Assembly: GCA_016214985.1 (NCBI GenBank)
Contig: JACRMM010000002.1
Coordinates: forward strand, 44,488-108,487
Direction: 5' to 3'
DNA length: 64,000 bases
DNA from: Deltaproteobacteria bacterium
GTDB lineage: Bacteria > Desulfobacterota > Deferrisomatia > Deferrisomatales > JACRMM01
Shown here: positions 53,280 to 62,246 of the stretch, one piece after another
Position numbering within the stretch: the first letter of the stretch is position 1
Layout: every line of letters starts with the position of its first letter
Made by a program: the position numbers and the translations under genes
The notes under the pieces: generated by a model
The model's input: only the letters and a program-made list of their open reading frames with translations
Database searches by the model: none
Told to the model about the DNA's origin: nothing

Positions 53280-54257
53280 TCGGGCCTGTACCGTTGCAGG
53301 GAGAGACAGGTTTGTTACGTTTGGAACTTTCGCGGTGGCTCGGCCTCTCGGCACCGCCGGGGGCTCGGGGCGAGGAGTTGGCATCCTCGACTCCTCGAGG
53401 CACTGGACGGACTCGACCTCAGGGAGCGCGCAGCGATGGCCTGGTGGCTGTGGGAACCGAGGCGGTGCCGGCGGCAGTCCACCCACCACACTTCCGAACC
53501 CAAAACTTCCGGTGGACTGCGCCCGTCGGTGGTGGTCACCTCGTCGTGCGACCCATTGGTTCACAGACGCATCGCCCTGTCGCTGCCAATCACGAAAGCG
53601 CCGGAGCAGGAACCCCACGAGAACGTTCTTGCCCCTCGTCCACACCGGTCACCTCCACGCAGGTCGCCCAAGCCTCTACAGTGTCAAGCAGATTGCGTGC
53701 CACTCCAGGTCTGGTGTCTGCGCCGTCTCAAACAGGATTTGCCGCTGGGCGCCGCTGGACACTGACTCTTGGTCCTGCCCTTGCATGCCAGCAACGGGCG
53801 GAGCGGTTCGAACTCAACCGAAGTTTGCGGGGGGATCGTTGGGTCTAGCCAACGCTCGCGCCACTTTCACAGGGCCCCGCGGCGGGGGATCGACAGAAGG
53901 CGGCTGCGGAAGGGTTGGCCCGGTCGGCACCACCAAGGGACGTTCTTCTTGGGTCTGGAGCATTGGCGCCCAGAACCAGCTGACTGATGGCGCGCCTCGC
54001 TTCGCTGCCCTTCGCCCTTTGGGGCGCACGTCAGCGCCTTGAGGGGGGCGCGAGCACCGCGCAGCCCACGAGACGTCGCCTCACGCTTCCGCCGTATGCA
54101 GGGCGTTCCGAACGACGCGGACCGAGAAGGACGGGTCTCTTGGAACAGAAGTATTGATCGCTTCCGGAGCCGTCCGACTGCCCTGGGCCACCCGACGGGG
54201 GGCGGAGAGCGTCACTGCCGGTGCGACGAGTTCACCTCCAGACGAGGACACCGTCCG
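53280..54257. other. 978-bp region without a supported gene between operator copy 4 and the crotonase
   Basis: Frames in all directions are Arg/Pro/Ser-rich and lack ribosome-binding sites. A minus-strand stretch near 53560-53645 reads VLVGFLLRRFRDWQRQGDAS and looks protein-like, possibly a decayed gene. A perfect 10-bp inverted repeat occurs (GCAGTCCACC at 53474-53483, its complement at 53511-53520). A weak -24/-12-like sequence, TGGTCCTGCCCTTGCA, is at 53770-53785, 473 bp upstream of the crotonase start. Confidence 0.4.
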
Positions 54258-55028
54258 ATGGACCTGATCCGATATAGGCAGGAAGAAGGGGTCGTAACGA
54301 TCTGGCTGAACCGGCCGGCAAAGAAGAACGCGGTTACGGCCGAACTCCTCACTGATTTTGACGCGGTCCTGAAGCACTTCGAGCATGACCTGGCGACCCA
54401 TGTGGTCGTCGTGAGGGGCGAAGGGAGGTGCTTCTGCTCCGGTGCAGATATTCAGGATCTCAGCGGGTTCGACGCCGCCGCCATGCGCCGCTACCATGAT
54501 CTCCGGGAGGCCGTGTTTGCGCGACTGGAGGGCTTTCCTTGCCCGACCATCGCGGCAATTGAGGGCTTTGCACTGGGAACTGGTCTGGAGCTCGCCCTAA
54601 GCACCGATCTCCGGGTTGCCTCGGAAGACGCCTTCCTTGGGATTCCCTCGTCGCGACTCGGGATCGTCGAGAGCTATCTCTACATGGCCCGCCTCGTGCG
54701 CTGCCTCGGGAAGTCGCGGGCGTCGCTTCTCGTCTTCGGAGGCGAGAAACTCGCTGCGACGGAAGCGCGCGAACTGGGTCTCGTCGAGCGCGTGTTTGCG
54801 GCCTCTCAGTTCGACGAGCGAACGTCGTCCCTGGCGAGCACGATCTCCAAGCACGCCCCAGGACCCATGAAGCGCTCGAAGGCAGTCCTCGGGGATTGTT
54901 GCCGGGATCCGTATCTTGAGCATGTGCTTGACCCGGGGTCGCCGATGATCGAGTCCATCGGGACAACGGAGATGCAGGCGGGAACCAACGCTTTCCTGAC
55001 CGGCCGAGTCTCCGGGCTGTCCCGTTGA
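54258..55028 (+). CDS. Enoyl-CoA hydratase/isomerase (crotonase) family protein
   Basis: A 256-aa crotonase-fold protein. The oxyanion-hole segment CFCSGADIQDL near residue 57 and EGFALGTGLELA near residue 105 are conserved, with the first catalytic-type glutamate retained in GLELA. The second glutamate of true hydratases (normally in xPE) is replaced: the segment reads FLGIPSSRLGI. It may therefore be an isomerase, hydrolase or other crotonase activity rather than a standard hydratase. ATG 54258 follows GACGAGGAC. It lies just upstream of the operator and promoter of the thiolase operon. Confidence 0.85.
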   Translation: MDLIRYRQEEGVVTIWLNRPAKKNAVTAELLTDFDAVLKHFEHDLATHVVVVRGEGRCFCSGADIQDLSGFDAAAMRRYHDLREAVFARLEGFPCPTIAAIEGFALGTGLELALSTDLRVASEDAFLGIPSSRLGIVESYLYMARLVRCLGKSRASLLVFGGEKLAATEARELGLVERVFAASQFDERTSSLASTISKHAPGPMKRSKAVLGDCCRDPYLEHVLDPGSPMIESIGTTEMQAGTNAFLTGRVSGLSR

Positions 55029-55131
55029 GGGGGCGAGGCCGTTTCCCCAGGTTCCCGTGCTTCGCTGGCCACGCGAGGCGCTCGTCTTGCATTGCACAAA
55101 GGTGTTGCAACGTGACACGACGTCGCCGCGG

Positions 55132-55159
55132 CGTCCCGGTTATGAACAAACAGTGTTTG
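55132..55159 (+). promoter_or_regulatory. Composite dyad operator, copy 5 (opposite orientation)
   Basis: CAAAC-AGT-GTTTG at 55147-55159 is a perfect first half. The second half (55132-55148) keeps GTC at one end and ACA at the other but is otherwise weaker than in copies 1-4. The order is reversed relative to those, matching the plus-strand direction of the thiolase operon it faces. Confidence 0.62.
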
Positions 55160-55249
55160 TGCTGGGCCAAGGGCTCGCCATCTGCGATCCAACCACGCGA
55201 GAGCCGCCGCGGGTGGCACGGATCGGCGGCGACGCAGTTTGGCTCGCAA

Positions 55250-55265
55250 TGGTATGAAGCTTGCT
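55250..55265 (+). promoter_or_regulatory. Sigma-54 promoter for the thiolase/biotin-carboxylase operon
   Basis: TGGTATGAAGCTTGCT has GG/GC 12 nt apart and a good CTTGCT -12 box. It is 202 bp upstream of the first thiolase and 90 bp from operator copy 5. Confidence 0.72.
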
Positions 55266-55467
55266 AGGACGCACGCGTGCGGGGCCCGTGCAGGTTGGGC
55301 GCCGCATCTCGGCAATACCTTTTCGATTGGGCGGAGGCGTGCTCGACACGTCTCGCGGCAAGGAAGTCATCCCTGGTTAAACGCGTCAAAGGGAACCGCT
55401 CGCTGCGCATTTCGGCGGAGAGTTCCGTGTCCTGTCCTCACCAACCACGAGCAGAAGGAGAAGACTG

Positions 55468-56643
55468 ATGGACCAGATCGTCATCGTAGGAGCTGCGCGC
55501 ACGGCCGTGGGAGCCTTCAACGGTGCCCTCAGCAGCGTTCCCGCCAGCCAGTTGGGGCAAATCGTCATCATCGAAGCATTGAACCGAGCGAGGGTTGCAC
55601 CCAGCGACGTGTCGGAGATTATTCTCGGCCAGGTCCTGACCGCCGGCGTGGGTCAGAATCCTGCGCGGCAAGCCTCGGTCGGCGCCGGCATCCCCGTGGA
55701 GAGGACCGCGTACACCATCAACCAGGTCTGCGGCTCCGGACTCCGGGCCGTGGCGCTCGCCCAACAGGCGATCCTGGTCGGCGACAGTCAGATCGTCGTC
55801 GCGGGCGGCCAGGAGAGCATGAGCCGGGCGCCCCACTGCGCCCACCTGCGCGACGGAACCAAGATGGGCGGCCTCGAACTTACGGACACGATGATCAAGG
55901 ATGGCCTGTGGGAGGCCTTCAACAACTACCACATGGGGATTACCGCCGAGAACGTGGCGCGCGAGTTCAGCCTCTCCCGCGAAGACCAGGACGCGTTCGC
56001 GCTGGGCTCCCAACAGAAGGCCGAGGCCGCGCAGAAGAGCGGCCGTTTCAAGGACGAGATCGTGCCGGTCACGATCAAGGGCAAGAAGGGTGACGTCGTC
56101 GTCGACACGGACGAGTTCCCCAAGCACGGCAGCACGATGGAAGGCCTGTCCAAGCTTCGCGCAGCCTTTGACAAGGCCGGTACCGTGACCGCAGGCAACG
56201 CGTCCGGCATCAACGACGGTGCGGCAGCGCTCGTGCTCATGACCGCTGCCGAGGCCGCCAAGCGAGGTCTCACTCCTCTCGGGCGGATCGCCGCCTGGGC
56301 AACCGAAGGCGTGGACCCCAAGATCATGGGCACCGGGCCGATTCCATCCAGCCGGCGCGCCCTCCAGAAGGCTGGCTGGACCGTCGATCAGCTGGACCTC
56401 ATCGAAGCCAATGAGGCGTTTGCCGCCCAGGCGCTTTGCGTGAACAAAGACCTCGGCTGGGACACCTCCAAGGTGAACGTGAATGGCGGGGCGATCGCCC
56501 TTGGTCACCCGATCGGCGCGTCGGGCGCGCGCATCCTCACGACCCTCCTTTACGAGATGGGGAAACGGGGCGCGAAGAAGGGCCTGGCCACAGCGTGTAT
56601 CGGCGGTGGAATGGGCATCGCCATGTGCATCGCGCGGGACTGA
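55468..56643 (+). CDS. Acetyl-CoA acetyltransferase (thiolase)
   Basis: A 391-aa thiolase. Catalytic residues are in place: the acylated cysteine in [11 protein letters not shown] near residue 88, the histidine in [10 protein letters not shown] near residue 348 and the second cysteine in [10 protein letters not shown] near residue 378. NEAFAAQ is also standard. Length and wording fit the biosynthetic/degradative acetoacetyl-CoA thiolase type. It would split acetoacetyl-CoA into two acetyl-CoA at the end of a degradation route. It is the first gene after a sigma-54 promoter. Confidence 0.94.
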   Translation: MDQIVIVGAARTAVGAFNGALSSVPASQLGQIVIIEALNRARVAPSDVSEIILGQVLTAGVGQNPARQASVGAGIPVERTAYTINQVCGSGLRAVALAQQAILVGDSQIVVAGGQESMSRAPHCAHLRDGTKMGGLELTDTMIKDGLWEAFNNYHMGITAENVAREFSLSREDQDAFALGSQQKAEAAQKSGRFKDEIVPVTIKGKKGDVVVDTDEFPKHGSTMEGLSKLRAAFDKAGTVTAGNASGINDGAAALVLMTAAEAAKRGLTPLGRIAAWATEGVDPKIMGTGPIPSSRRALQKAGWTVDQLDLIEANEAFAAQALCVNKDLGWDTSKVNVNGGAIALGHPIGASGARILTTLLYEMGKRGAKKGLATACIGGGMGIAMCIARD

Positions 56644-56655
56644 CGCCGCAACTTC

Positions 56656-56695
56656 GGGGCGCCCCTCCGATTCCCTGAGTCGGGCGGGGCGCCCC
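56656..56695 (+). terminator. Hairpin with repeated GGGGCGCCCC after the thiolase
   Basis: The self-complementary decamer GGGGCGCCCC occurs at 56656-56665 and again at 56686-56695. Together they form a long stem just after the thiolase stop. A short CCTTCTCC follows. It could partly terminate or stabilise the thiolase mRNA. Confidence 0.5.
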
Positions 56696-56890
56696 GGACC
56701 TTCTCCACATCCGGGGCGGAGGCGGCCCCCGGATGGGCGCTCCGAACGCGATGGCAGCGCGGGAAGCTCCTTGGGTGCAGCACCCTACCTCGCCCGCTCG
56801 GGTCGAAGCCATCGGGCTCCTTCCCACGGCACACCGAAACCGCCCCTCTCGGAAACACATCGGCTCATCGCCGCGGAGAAAGGATGGACC

Positions 56891-57256
56891 ATGTCCGAAA
56901 CGGACTCGAAGACCAACGCCGCCATCAAGGTCAACGCAGAGAAGCTGTATCGCGAAGAGACCTACACGGACACTGAGGTGTGCTACTTTCGCCAGCTGAT
57001 CCCCATCCGTCCCGACGGTTCTCAGGACCCGGCTCGGAAACCGATCTTCATGGGGATGACCCACGTCGTCACGGAAGCCGGCCCCGTACCCGTCCAAGCA
57101 GCCCTCGAGGCGAAGACGTTGGACGAAGCGATCCTTGAGTTCCCGGAGGCTGCAAAGAAGGCGTTGGACGATTTGGTGACGAAGGCTAAGGAGGCACAGA
57201 TACAAAGGAGTCGCTCGGAGCCGAAACCACAACCGAGCCGAATCGTCGTTCCCTGA
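56891..57256 (+). CDS. Uncharacterised 121-aa cytoplasmic protein
   Basis: No family recognised. It is soluble, with a mixed strand/helix pattern: LYREETYTDTEVCYFRQLIP, then TGT-like GMTHVVTEAGPVPVQAALEA, then a helix EFPEAAKKALDDLVTKAKEAQ and a basic tail. ATG 56891 has an AAGGATGG lead. It lies between the thiolase and the biotin carboxylase on the same strand, in the sigma-54 operon. It could be an accessory of that enzyme set. Confidence 0.65.
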   Translation: MSETDSKTNAAIKVNAEKLYREETYTDTEVCYFRQLIPIRPDGSQDPARKPIFMGMTHVVTEAGPVPVQAALEAKTLDEAILEFPEAAKKALDDLVTKAKEAQIQRSRSEPKPQPSRIVVP

Positions 57257-57537
57257 CGCAGAGAACTGGGAGGGCCTTCCTCCCGAGCGTCGAAAGGCGA
57301 CCCGCTCCAGGAGCACCGGGCTCCCCCGCGCTGATCTGCCTCACAGCCTTGCCTTGAATCGGATCGAGGGGTGTCGTTCTGTTGGAACGTGCATCCTCCA
57401 GTGCGTCGACCCCACGACTCCCCGCGCGGTCGGCACGCCGCTTGAAAGTGCTTCGCAGCCTGGAGACCGGAGGGGGCCGGCGGCCTCCATGGACGAGCAG
57501 GAATTCACAACCCTGATTGCGCTTCGGAGACGACGCC

Positions 57538-58998
57538 GTGATCTTTCGCAAAGTCCTCATTGCCAACCGCGGCGAGATCGCCGTTCGCATCCTTCGGGCC
57601 TGCCGCGAGCTCGGCCTCGCCACGGTCGCCATTTACACCGAGCAGGACTCAGAAGGGGTCCACGTATCCAAAGCGGACGAGGCAGTTCTCGTGTCACCCG
57701 GTCCCCGGGCCGGTTACCTGGACGCCGACCAGATCGCCGAAGCAGCTCACAAGGTGGGCGCCGACGCCGTCCACCCCGGATATGGGTTCCTGTCGGAGAA
57801 GTCCGCGCTCTCGCGCGCCCTCCGCAGCCGGGGCTTGGCCTTCATCGGACCCAACATTCGCGCCATCGAGGCGATGGGCGACAAGGTCGAGGCTCGCAAG
57901 ATCGCGGAGGAGGCCGGCGTTCCGACCGTACCGGCGTCCCCGATCCTCGAAAGCCCCGAGGAGGCACTGGACTGGGCCGAAACGATTGGATATCCGATCA
58001 TGCTCAAGGCCGCCGCCGGCGGAGGCGGCAAGGGGATGCGGGTCCTGCGTTCTGCCGCGGAACTGCGTCCTGCCTTCGCGCTCGCGAGCTCGGAGGCACA
58101 GAAGTTCTTCGGTGACGGCCGCGTCTACGTCGAGAAGTTCATCGAGGAGCCCAAGCACATCGAGATCCAGGTGATCTGCGACAAGCACGGAAACCAGGTC
58201 CACCTCGGCGAGCGAGACTGCTCGATTCAGCGCCGGCACCAGAAGCTGATCGAAATCGCGCCGTCGCTCGTCCTCGACGCCTCGAGGCGCGCGGAGATGG
58301 GCGCCGTCGCGCTGCGCCTGTGCAAAGCGGTGGGGTACGATTCGGTGGGCACCATTGAGTTCCTGATGGACAAGGACGGGCGGTACTACTTCCTCGAGAT
58401 GAACACGCGAATTCAGGTCGAGCACACCGTCACGGAGCTCGTCACCGGCTTCGATCTGATTCAGGAGATGATCCGAATCGCCGCGGGTGACCCCCTCTCC
58501 TTCGATCAGAGTGACGTGTCCCTGAGGGGTTACGCAATCGAGTGCCGGATCAACGCGGAAGACCCGAGGCGAAACTTCGCACCCTCCCCGGGCCGGATCA
58601 CTCGGTACCTCTCGCCCGGTGGGTTCGGAGTGCGCCTCGACTCTTGCATCTACGCCGGCTACGAGGTGCTCCCCTACTTCGACCCCCTCATCTCGAAACT
58701 ATGCGTGTGGGGTCGAAATTGGGACGAAGCGCTTCGACGACTGTCCCGTGCGTTGGAGGAGTATGTGATCCGAGGGATCCAGACCACCGTTCCGTTCTAT
58801 CAGAAGCTCATCCGCGACCCCGATTTCCGCACGGGGCGGTTTACTACGTACTTCATGGAGGAGAAGATCGACTCCTTCCAATATCCCGATCCCGTCGAGC
58901 CCGCTGATCCCTTCTTCGTCACCGCGGGTGCCCTCTTCGCACACTATCTCGCGGGAGGCCTCCCGGCCAGCCCCACGAACCCTGGAGGAGACGAGTGA
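57538..58998 (+). CDS. Biotin carboxylase subunit (AccC/PycA type)
   Basis: A 486-aa ATP-grasp biotin carboxylase, complete from FRKVLIANRGEIAVRI to a C-terminal helix. The glycine loop is AAAGGGGKGMRVL near residue 160, the ATP/Mg site is EMNTRIQVEHTVTE near residue 286, and HIEIQVICDKHGN near residue 207 is typical. It carboxylates biotin on a carrier with ATP and bicarbonate. GTG 57538 is preferred (GGAGA upstream). Its stop overlaps the next gene by 4 bp. No biotin carrier is encoded beside it; the carrier at 20882 is the only one in the window. Confidence 0.9.
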   Translation: MIFRKVLIANRGEIAVRILRACRELGLATVAIYTEQDSEGVHVSKADEAVLVSPGPRAGYLDADQIAEAAHKVGADAVHPGYGFLSEKSALSRALRSRGLAFIGPNIRAIEAMGDKVEARKIAEEAGVPTVPASPILESPEEALDWAETIGYPIMLKAAAGGGGKGMRVLRSAAELRPAFALASSEAQKFFGDGRVYVEKFIEEPKHIEIQVICDKHGNQVHLGERDCSIQRRHQKLIEIAPSLVLDASRRAEMGAVALRLCKAVGYDSVGTIEFLMDKDGRYYFLEMNTRIQVEHTVTELVTGFDLIQEMIRIAAGDPLSFDQSDVSLRGYAIECRINAEDPRRNFAPSPGRITRYLSPGGFGVRLDSCIYAGYEVLPYFDPLISKLCVWGRNWDEALRRLSRALEEYVIRGIQTTVPFYQKLIRDPDFRTGRFTTYFMEEKIDSFQYPDPVEPADPFFVTAGALFAHYLAGGLPASPTNPGGDE

Positions 58999-60683
58999 CC
59001 GCGCCCATCGAGATCCACGATATCAGCCTGAGGGAGTCCATCGGCGATTTCGTGACCTTCAACGTCCGCGCCGAGGAACTGACCGAGGGGCTGCGCCTCT
59101 TGGACCAAGTAGGCTACACGAGCATCGACGTGTTCGGCGGAACCACGTTTCTGCCCACGATGAAGGTTCTCGGCGAGGATCCCTGGGAGAGGCTTCGCAC
59201 CGTCCGTCGGGCGATCACGCGCACCCCCATCCAGGCGGCCCTCCGGGGACGGCTGGTGTTCGGCTCGAAGCCGGCGCCGACGACCACCATCCGCGCCGTC
59301 TTGAGGCACCTCCGAGGCTTGGGCGTGGACCGGATCAAAGTGGTGGACCTGGGCCTCGATCTTCAGGGCGCTCGAGACGTCGTGGCCATGGCGAAGGACT
59401 TGGGCTTCTACACGATCGCGTCGATTGTCCTCTGTTACGGGGCGATCGAAGAGGGCGAGCAGATCCTTCCCGTGGCCTCGGCCGGGTATGCCTCGGCCGG
59501 TGCGGACGGCATCGTGATCCAGGATCCCTTCGGCCTGCTGGGCCCGACGCGGGTCTCGGAACTGGTCCACTGCTACGCGCGCCACTGCGCCCTCCCCCTG
59601 CGGCTGCACCTGCACGACGTGAACCTCGTCGGGCTGGCCAGCCTGCAAGCGGGTCTCCAAGCAGGAGTCCAGGCCGTCGACACCATCGTCTCGGCTCTCT
59701 CGTGGGGATACAGTCCGCCCCAGGCTGAATCCGTGCTCTCCGCCGTGAAGGGCATGCCCGGCGCGCCGGGCCTCGAACTTCCTCTCTTGGAGGAAGTGTC
59801 CGCCTGGTTCGAGCAACTCAAGACGCGAAAGGGCTTCCACTACAAGGGGGTCCACGCCGTAGACCACAGTTCCCTGCAAGGGCGCATGCCGCTTGCGATC
59901 CGTCGGGCCCTGGACGACGAGCTGAGGGAGCGCGGGAGAGCCGATCTCTCGGGGACCGCCTGGGACGAGGTGACCCGAGTCTGGGAGGCCCTGGGCCGGC
60001 CACCGACGCTGATTCCCCTGGTGCGGGCCCTCTGTAGTCAGGCGATCGAAAACGTCTTGGATGGCAACTCGTTTGCGCACCTCGATGAACGGGTAGCCGC
60101 CTACCTGAGGGGAGACTTCGGGCCACCGCGCCCCGGCGCTCGGCCGGAGCTGATCGAGCGGGCTCGGGCCGAGACCCCTTCGGGCCCGACGCACCTGCTC
60201 GACGTCGACGACCTCCTACCGGAGAGCTTTCCGTCCGAGGACGACCGGCTCACCCGGGCCCTGTTTCCGACGATCGCCGCTGACTTCTTCGACGTCCGAG
60301 CCTCCGGATTCGCCCAGGGTGGCCTTCTCGAGATGTACCCGCTGGGCGCGCACGACGGCCTGGAACCGGCCCCGCCCATGGTGCCCAGGGCGCTTCAGAT
60401 CCGCCGCCAGGGAGAGGTGTTCGACGTGACGCTGGAGGGCCTGGGCCCCGAAGAGTCGGGGAGGCGGAGCTTGTTCCTGAAGATCGGTGGCCAGACGGAG
60501 AAGGTGGACGTGACCTTCCCTTCCCCCGACGCCCCTCCGATCTACGCGGTCAACCATCATGGCCATCGCCACCAAGTGGAGTTCGTCGAGGTCCTTCCAC
60601 CGGGCAAGAAGAGCGTCCCGGTGTTGCTCCGGGAAGACGGCACGTTGAACGAGGTACTCTTCTCCATTCCGCGCTCCGTCTGA
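58995..60683 (+). CDS. Carboxyltransferase-like DRE-TIM protein lacking the carboxylated lysine
   Basis: A 562-aa protein with the order of oxaloacetate-decarboxylase-alpha/PycB. The barrel starts IEIHDISLRESIGD near residue 6, the HxH metal site is RLHLHDVNLVG near residue 202, and the barrel is followed by a helical and a beta-rich C-terminal part (GEVFDVTLEGLGPEE near residue 475). The lysine that becomes carbamylated in the OadA family, in IKDMAGLL, is Gln here (VIQDPFGLL near residue 172). The N-terminal RDGHQS is RESIGD. No biotin-lysine domain follows. GTG 58995 overlaps the biotin-carboxylase stop. It probably works with that subunit but not by the standard mechanism. Confidence 0.8.
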   Translation: MTAPIEIHDISLRESIGDFVTFNVRAEELTEGLRLLDQVGYTSIDVFGGTTFLPTMKVLGEDPWERLRTVRRAITRTPIQAALRGRLVFGSKPAPTTTIRAVLRHLRGLGVDRIKVVDLGLDLQGARDVVAMAKDLGFYTIASIVLCYGAIEEGEQILPVASAGYASAGADGIVIQDPFGLLGPTRVSELVHCYARHCALPLRLHLHDVNLVGLASLQAGLQAGVQAVDTIVSALSWGYSPPQAESVLSAVKGMPGAPGLELPLLEEVSAWFEQLKTRKGFHYKGVHAVDHSSLQGRMPLAIRRALDDELRERGRADLSGTAWDEVTRVWEALGRPPTLIPLVRALCSQAIENVLDGNSFAHLDERVAAYLRGDFGPPRPGARPELIERARAETPSGPTHLLDVDDLLPESFPSEDDRLTRALFPTIAADFFDVRASGFAQGGLLEMYPLGAHDGLEPAPPMVPRALQIRRQGEVFDVTLEGLGPEESGRRSLFLKIGGQTEKVDVTFPSPDAPPIYAVNHHGHRHQVEFVEVLPPGKKSVPVLLREDGTLNEVLFSIPRSV

Positions 60684-60796
60684 TAGGCCTGACAAGCGGA
60701 GGATCCCGGATCGCAGCGGCGCACGGCACCGCAGGTCCGTGAAAGAGCACGCTGAGAGAGCCAGTCCGAAGCACCAGCGCTGGAGGTCGGAGTGAG

Positions 60797-62080
60797 ATGC
60801 GCAGAGTCGTGATCGTTTCGGGTGCCCGCACGCCCGTCGGTAGGTTTGGCGGAACCCTCAAGGACATTCCGTGCGCCGAGCTTGGGGCCCTCGCCATCAA
60901 GGGGGCATTCAAGAAAGTCTCGGCCCGGCCCGTGGCGAACCCGACGGCGCAGCGTTTCGGTCAAAGCACGCTGATCGAGGAGGGAAGGATCGAACTCGAA
61001 AAGGCCGGGTACGATTACCCGGGCTCGCTCTGCCCCGTGCCCGTCGATGAGGTCATCATGGGCAACGCCGTGGGGGCCGGACAGGGCCAGAACCTCGCCC
61101 GTCAGGCGTCCCTCAGGTCGGGGATTCCGAAGGAGGCTCCCGCCTACACGGTCAACAAGGTCTGCGGCTCGGGGCTCAAGGCGGTCACGCTCGCCGCGCA
61201 GGCGATCGCTTCCGGAGAGGCAGACGTGATCGTGGCGGGCGGTGTGGAGAACATGAGCCGGATCCCTTACGCCCTCCCCGCAGCCCGCTGGGGGGCGCGC
61301 ATGCACGACGCGACCATGGTGGACCTCCTCATCCACGATGGTCTCTGGGAGGGTTTCTACGGCTACCACATCGGTATCACCGCCGAGAACCTCCAGGCTC
61401 TGTATGGCATCTCCCGAAGAGAGCAGGACGAGTTGGCGGCCCAGAGCCACCGAAGGGCTCGGCGGGCCATCGCCGACGGTCTGTTTGCGGACGAGATCGT
61501 CCCGGTCCGGATCGTCCCGAAGAAGGGGGCGCCGTTCTTCTTCGACACCGACGAGCGGCCGGTAGACACGACCGTGGAAAAGCTGGCCCAGCTCCCCCCT
61601 GCCTTCCGCGAGGATGGGACCGTAACCGCTGGCAACGCGTCCGGGGTCAACGACGCTGCGGCCGCGTTGCTGCTCATGTCGGAGAAGAAGGCGAAGGAGT
61701 TGGGACTCCGCCCCTTGGCCCGCGTGGTTTCCTACGCGTCGGGCGGCGTCGATCCGGCCTACATGGGTCTCGGAGCCGTACCCGCGGTCCGCAGCGCCCT
61801 TTCGCGGGCGGGGCTCACGGTGGGTGATCTGGACCTCGTGGAACTGAACGAAGTCTTCGCGGTTCAGGCCATCGGGTGTACTCGAGAGCTCGGACTCGAC
61901 CCGGAAAAGACGAACGTGCTCGGCAGCGGAATCTCGATCGGTCATCCCATCGGGTGCACGGGCGCGCGCATCCTCGTGACCTTGATCCACGAGCTCCGGC
62001 GCCGCGGTGGAGAGCTCGGTCTCGCGGGCCTGTGCATCGGCGGCGGCATGGGGATGGCCATGGTGGTCGCCGCTGCCTGA
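60797..62080 (+). CDS. Thiolase with an N-terminal insertion
   Basis: A 427-aa thiolase. Catalytic motifs are intact: NKVCGSGLKAV near residue 119, GHPIGCTGAR near residue 383 and CIGGGMGMAM near residue 413. Compared with the thiolase at 55468 it has about 35 extra residues near positions 35-70 (ARPVANPTAQRFGQSTLIEE and following), at the dimer or loop region. Such insertions may change substrate or partner. ATG 60797 follows GGAGGTC. It is in the same operon as the other thiolase. Confidence 0.92.
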   Translation: MRRVVIVSGARTPVGRFGGTLKDIPCAELGALAIKGAFKKVSARPVANPTAQRFGQSTLIEEGRIELEKAGYDYPGSLCPVPVDEVIMGNAVGAGQGQNLARQASLRSGIPKEAPAYTVNKVCGSGLKAVTLAAQAIASGEADVIVAGGVENMSRIPYALPAARWGARMHDATMVDLLIHDGLWEGFYGYHIGITAENLQALYGISRREQDELAAQSHRRARRAIADGLFADEIVPVRIVPKKGAPFFFDTDERPVDTTVEKLAQLPPAFREDGTVTAGNASGVNDAAAALLLMSEKKAKELGLRPLARVVSYASGGVDPAYMGLGAVPAVRSALSRAGLTVGDLDLVELNEVFAVQAIGCTRELGLDPEKTNVLGSGISIGHPIGCTGARILVTLIHELRRRGGELGLAGLCIGGGMGMAMVVAAA

Positions 62081-62246
62081 CCCGTCTCGTGGAACTCGGT
62101 CCCCTTGTCGTCTCGAGGCGGATCGGGGTGCCCGGTCCGAGGACGCCGACCCGAGTGCACGAAGACGGCGTTGCCCGCCGTGCCGCGCATTCCGTGCACC
62201 AACCCTGCGGCCGCCCGCTCCCCCTTCTGACGAGAGGGAAACAACC

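Noticed and set aside
53770..53785. Possible sigma-54 promoter for the crotonase gene
   Set aside because: Spacing is right (TGGTCCTGCCCTTGCA) but it is 470 bp from the start codon and has no full operator copy nearby, only a partial CAAAC-containing stretch.
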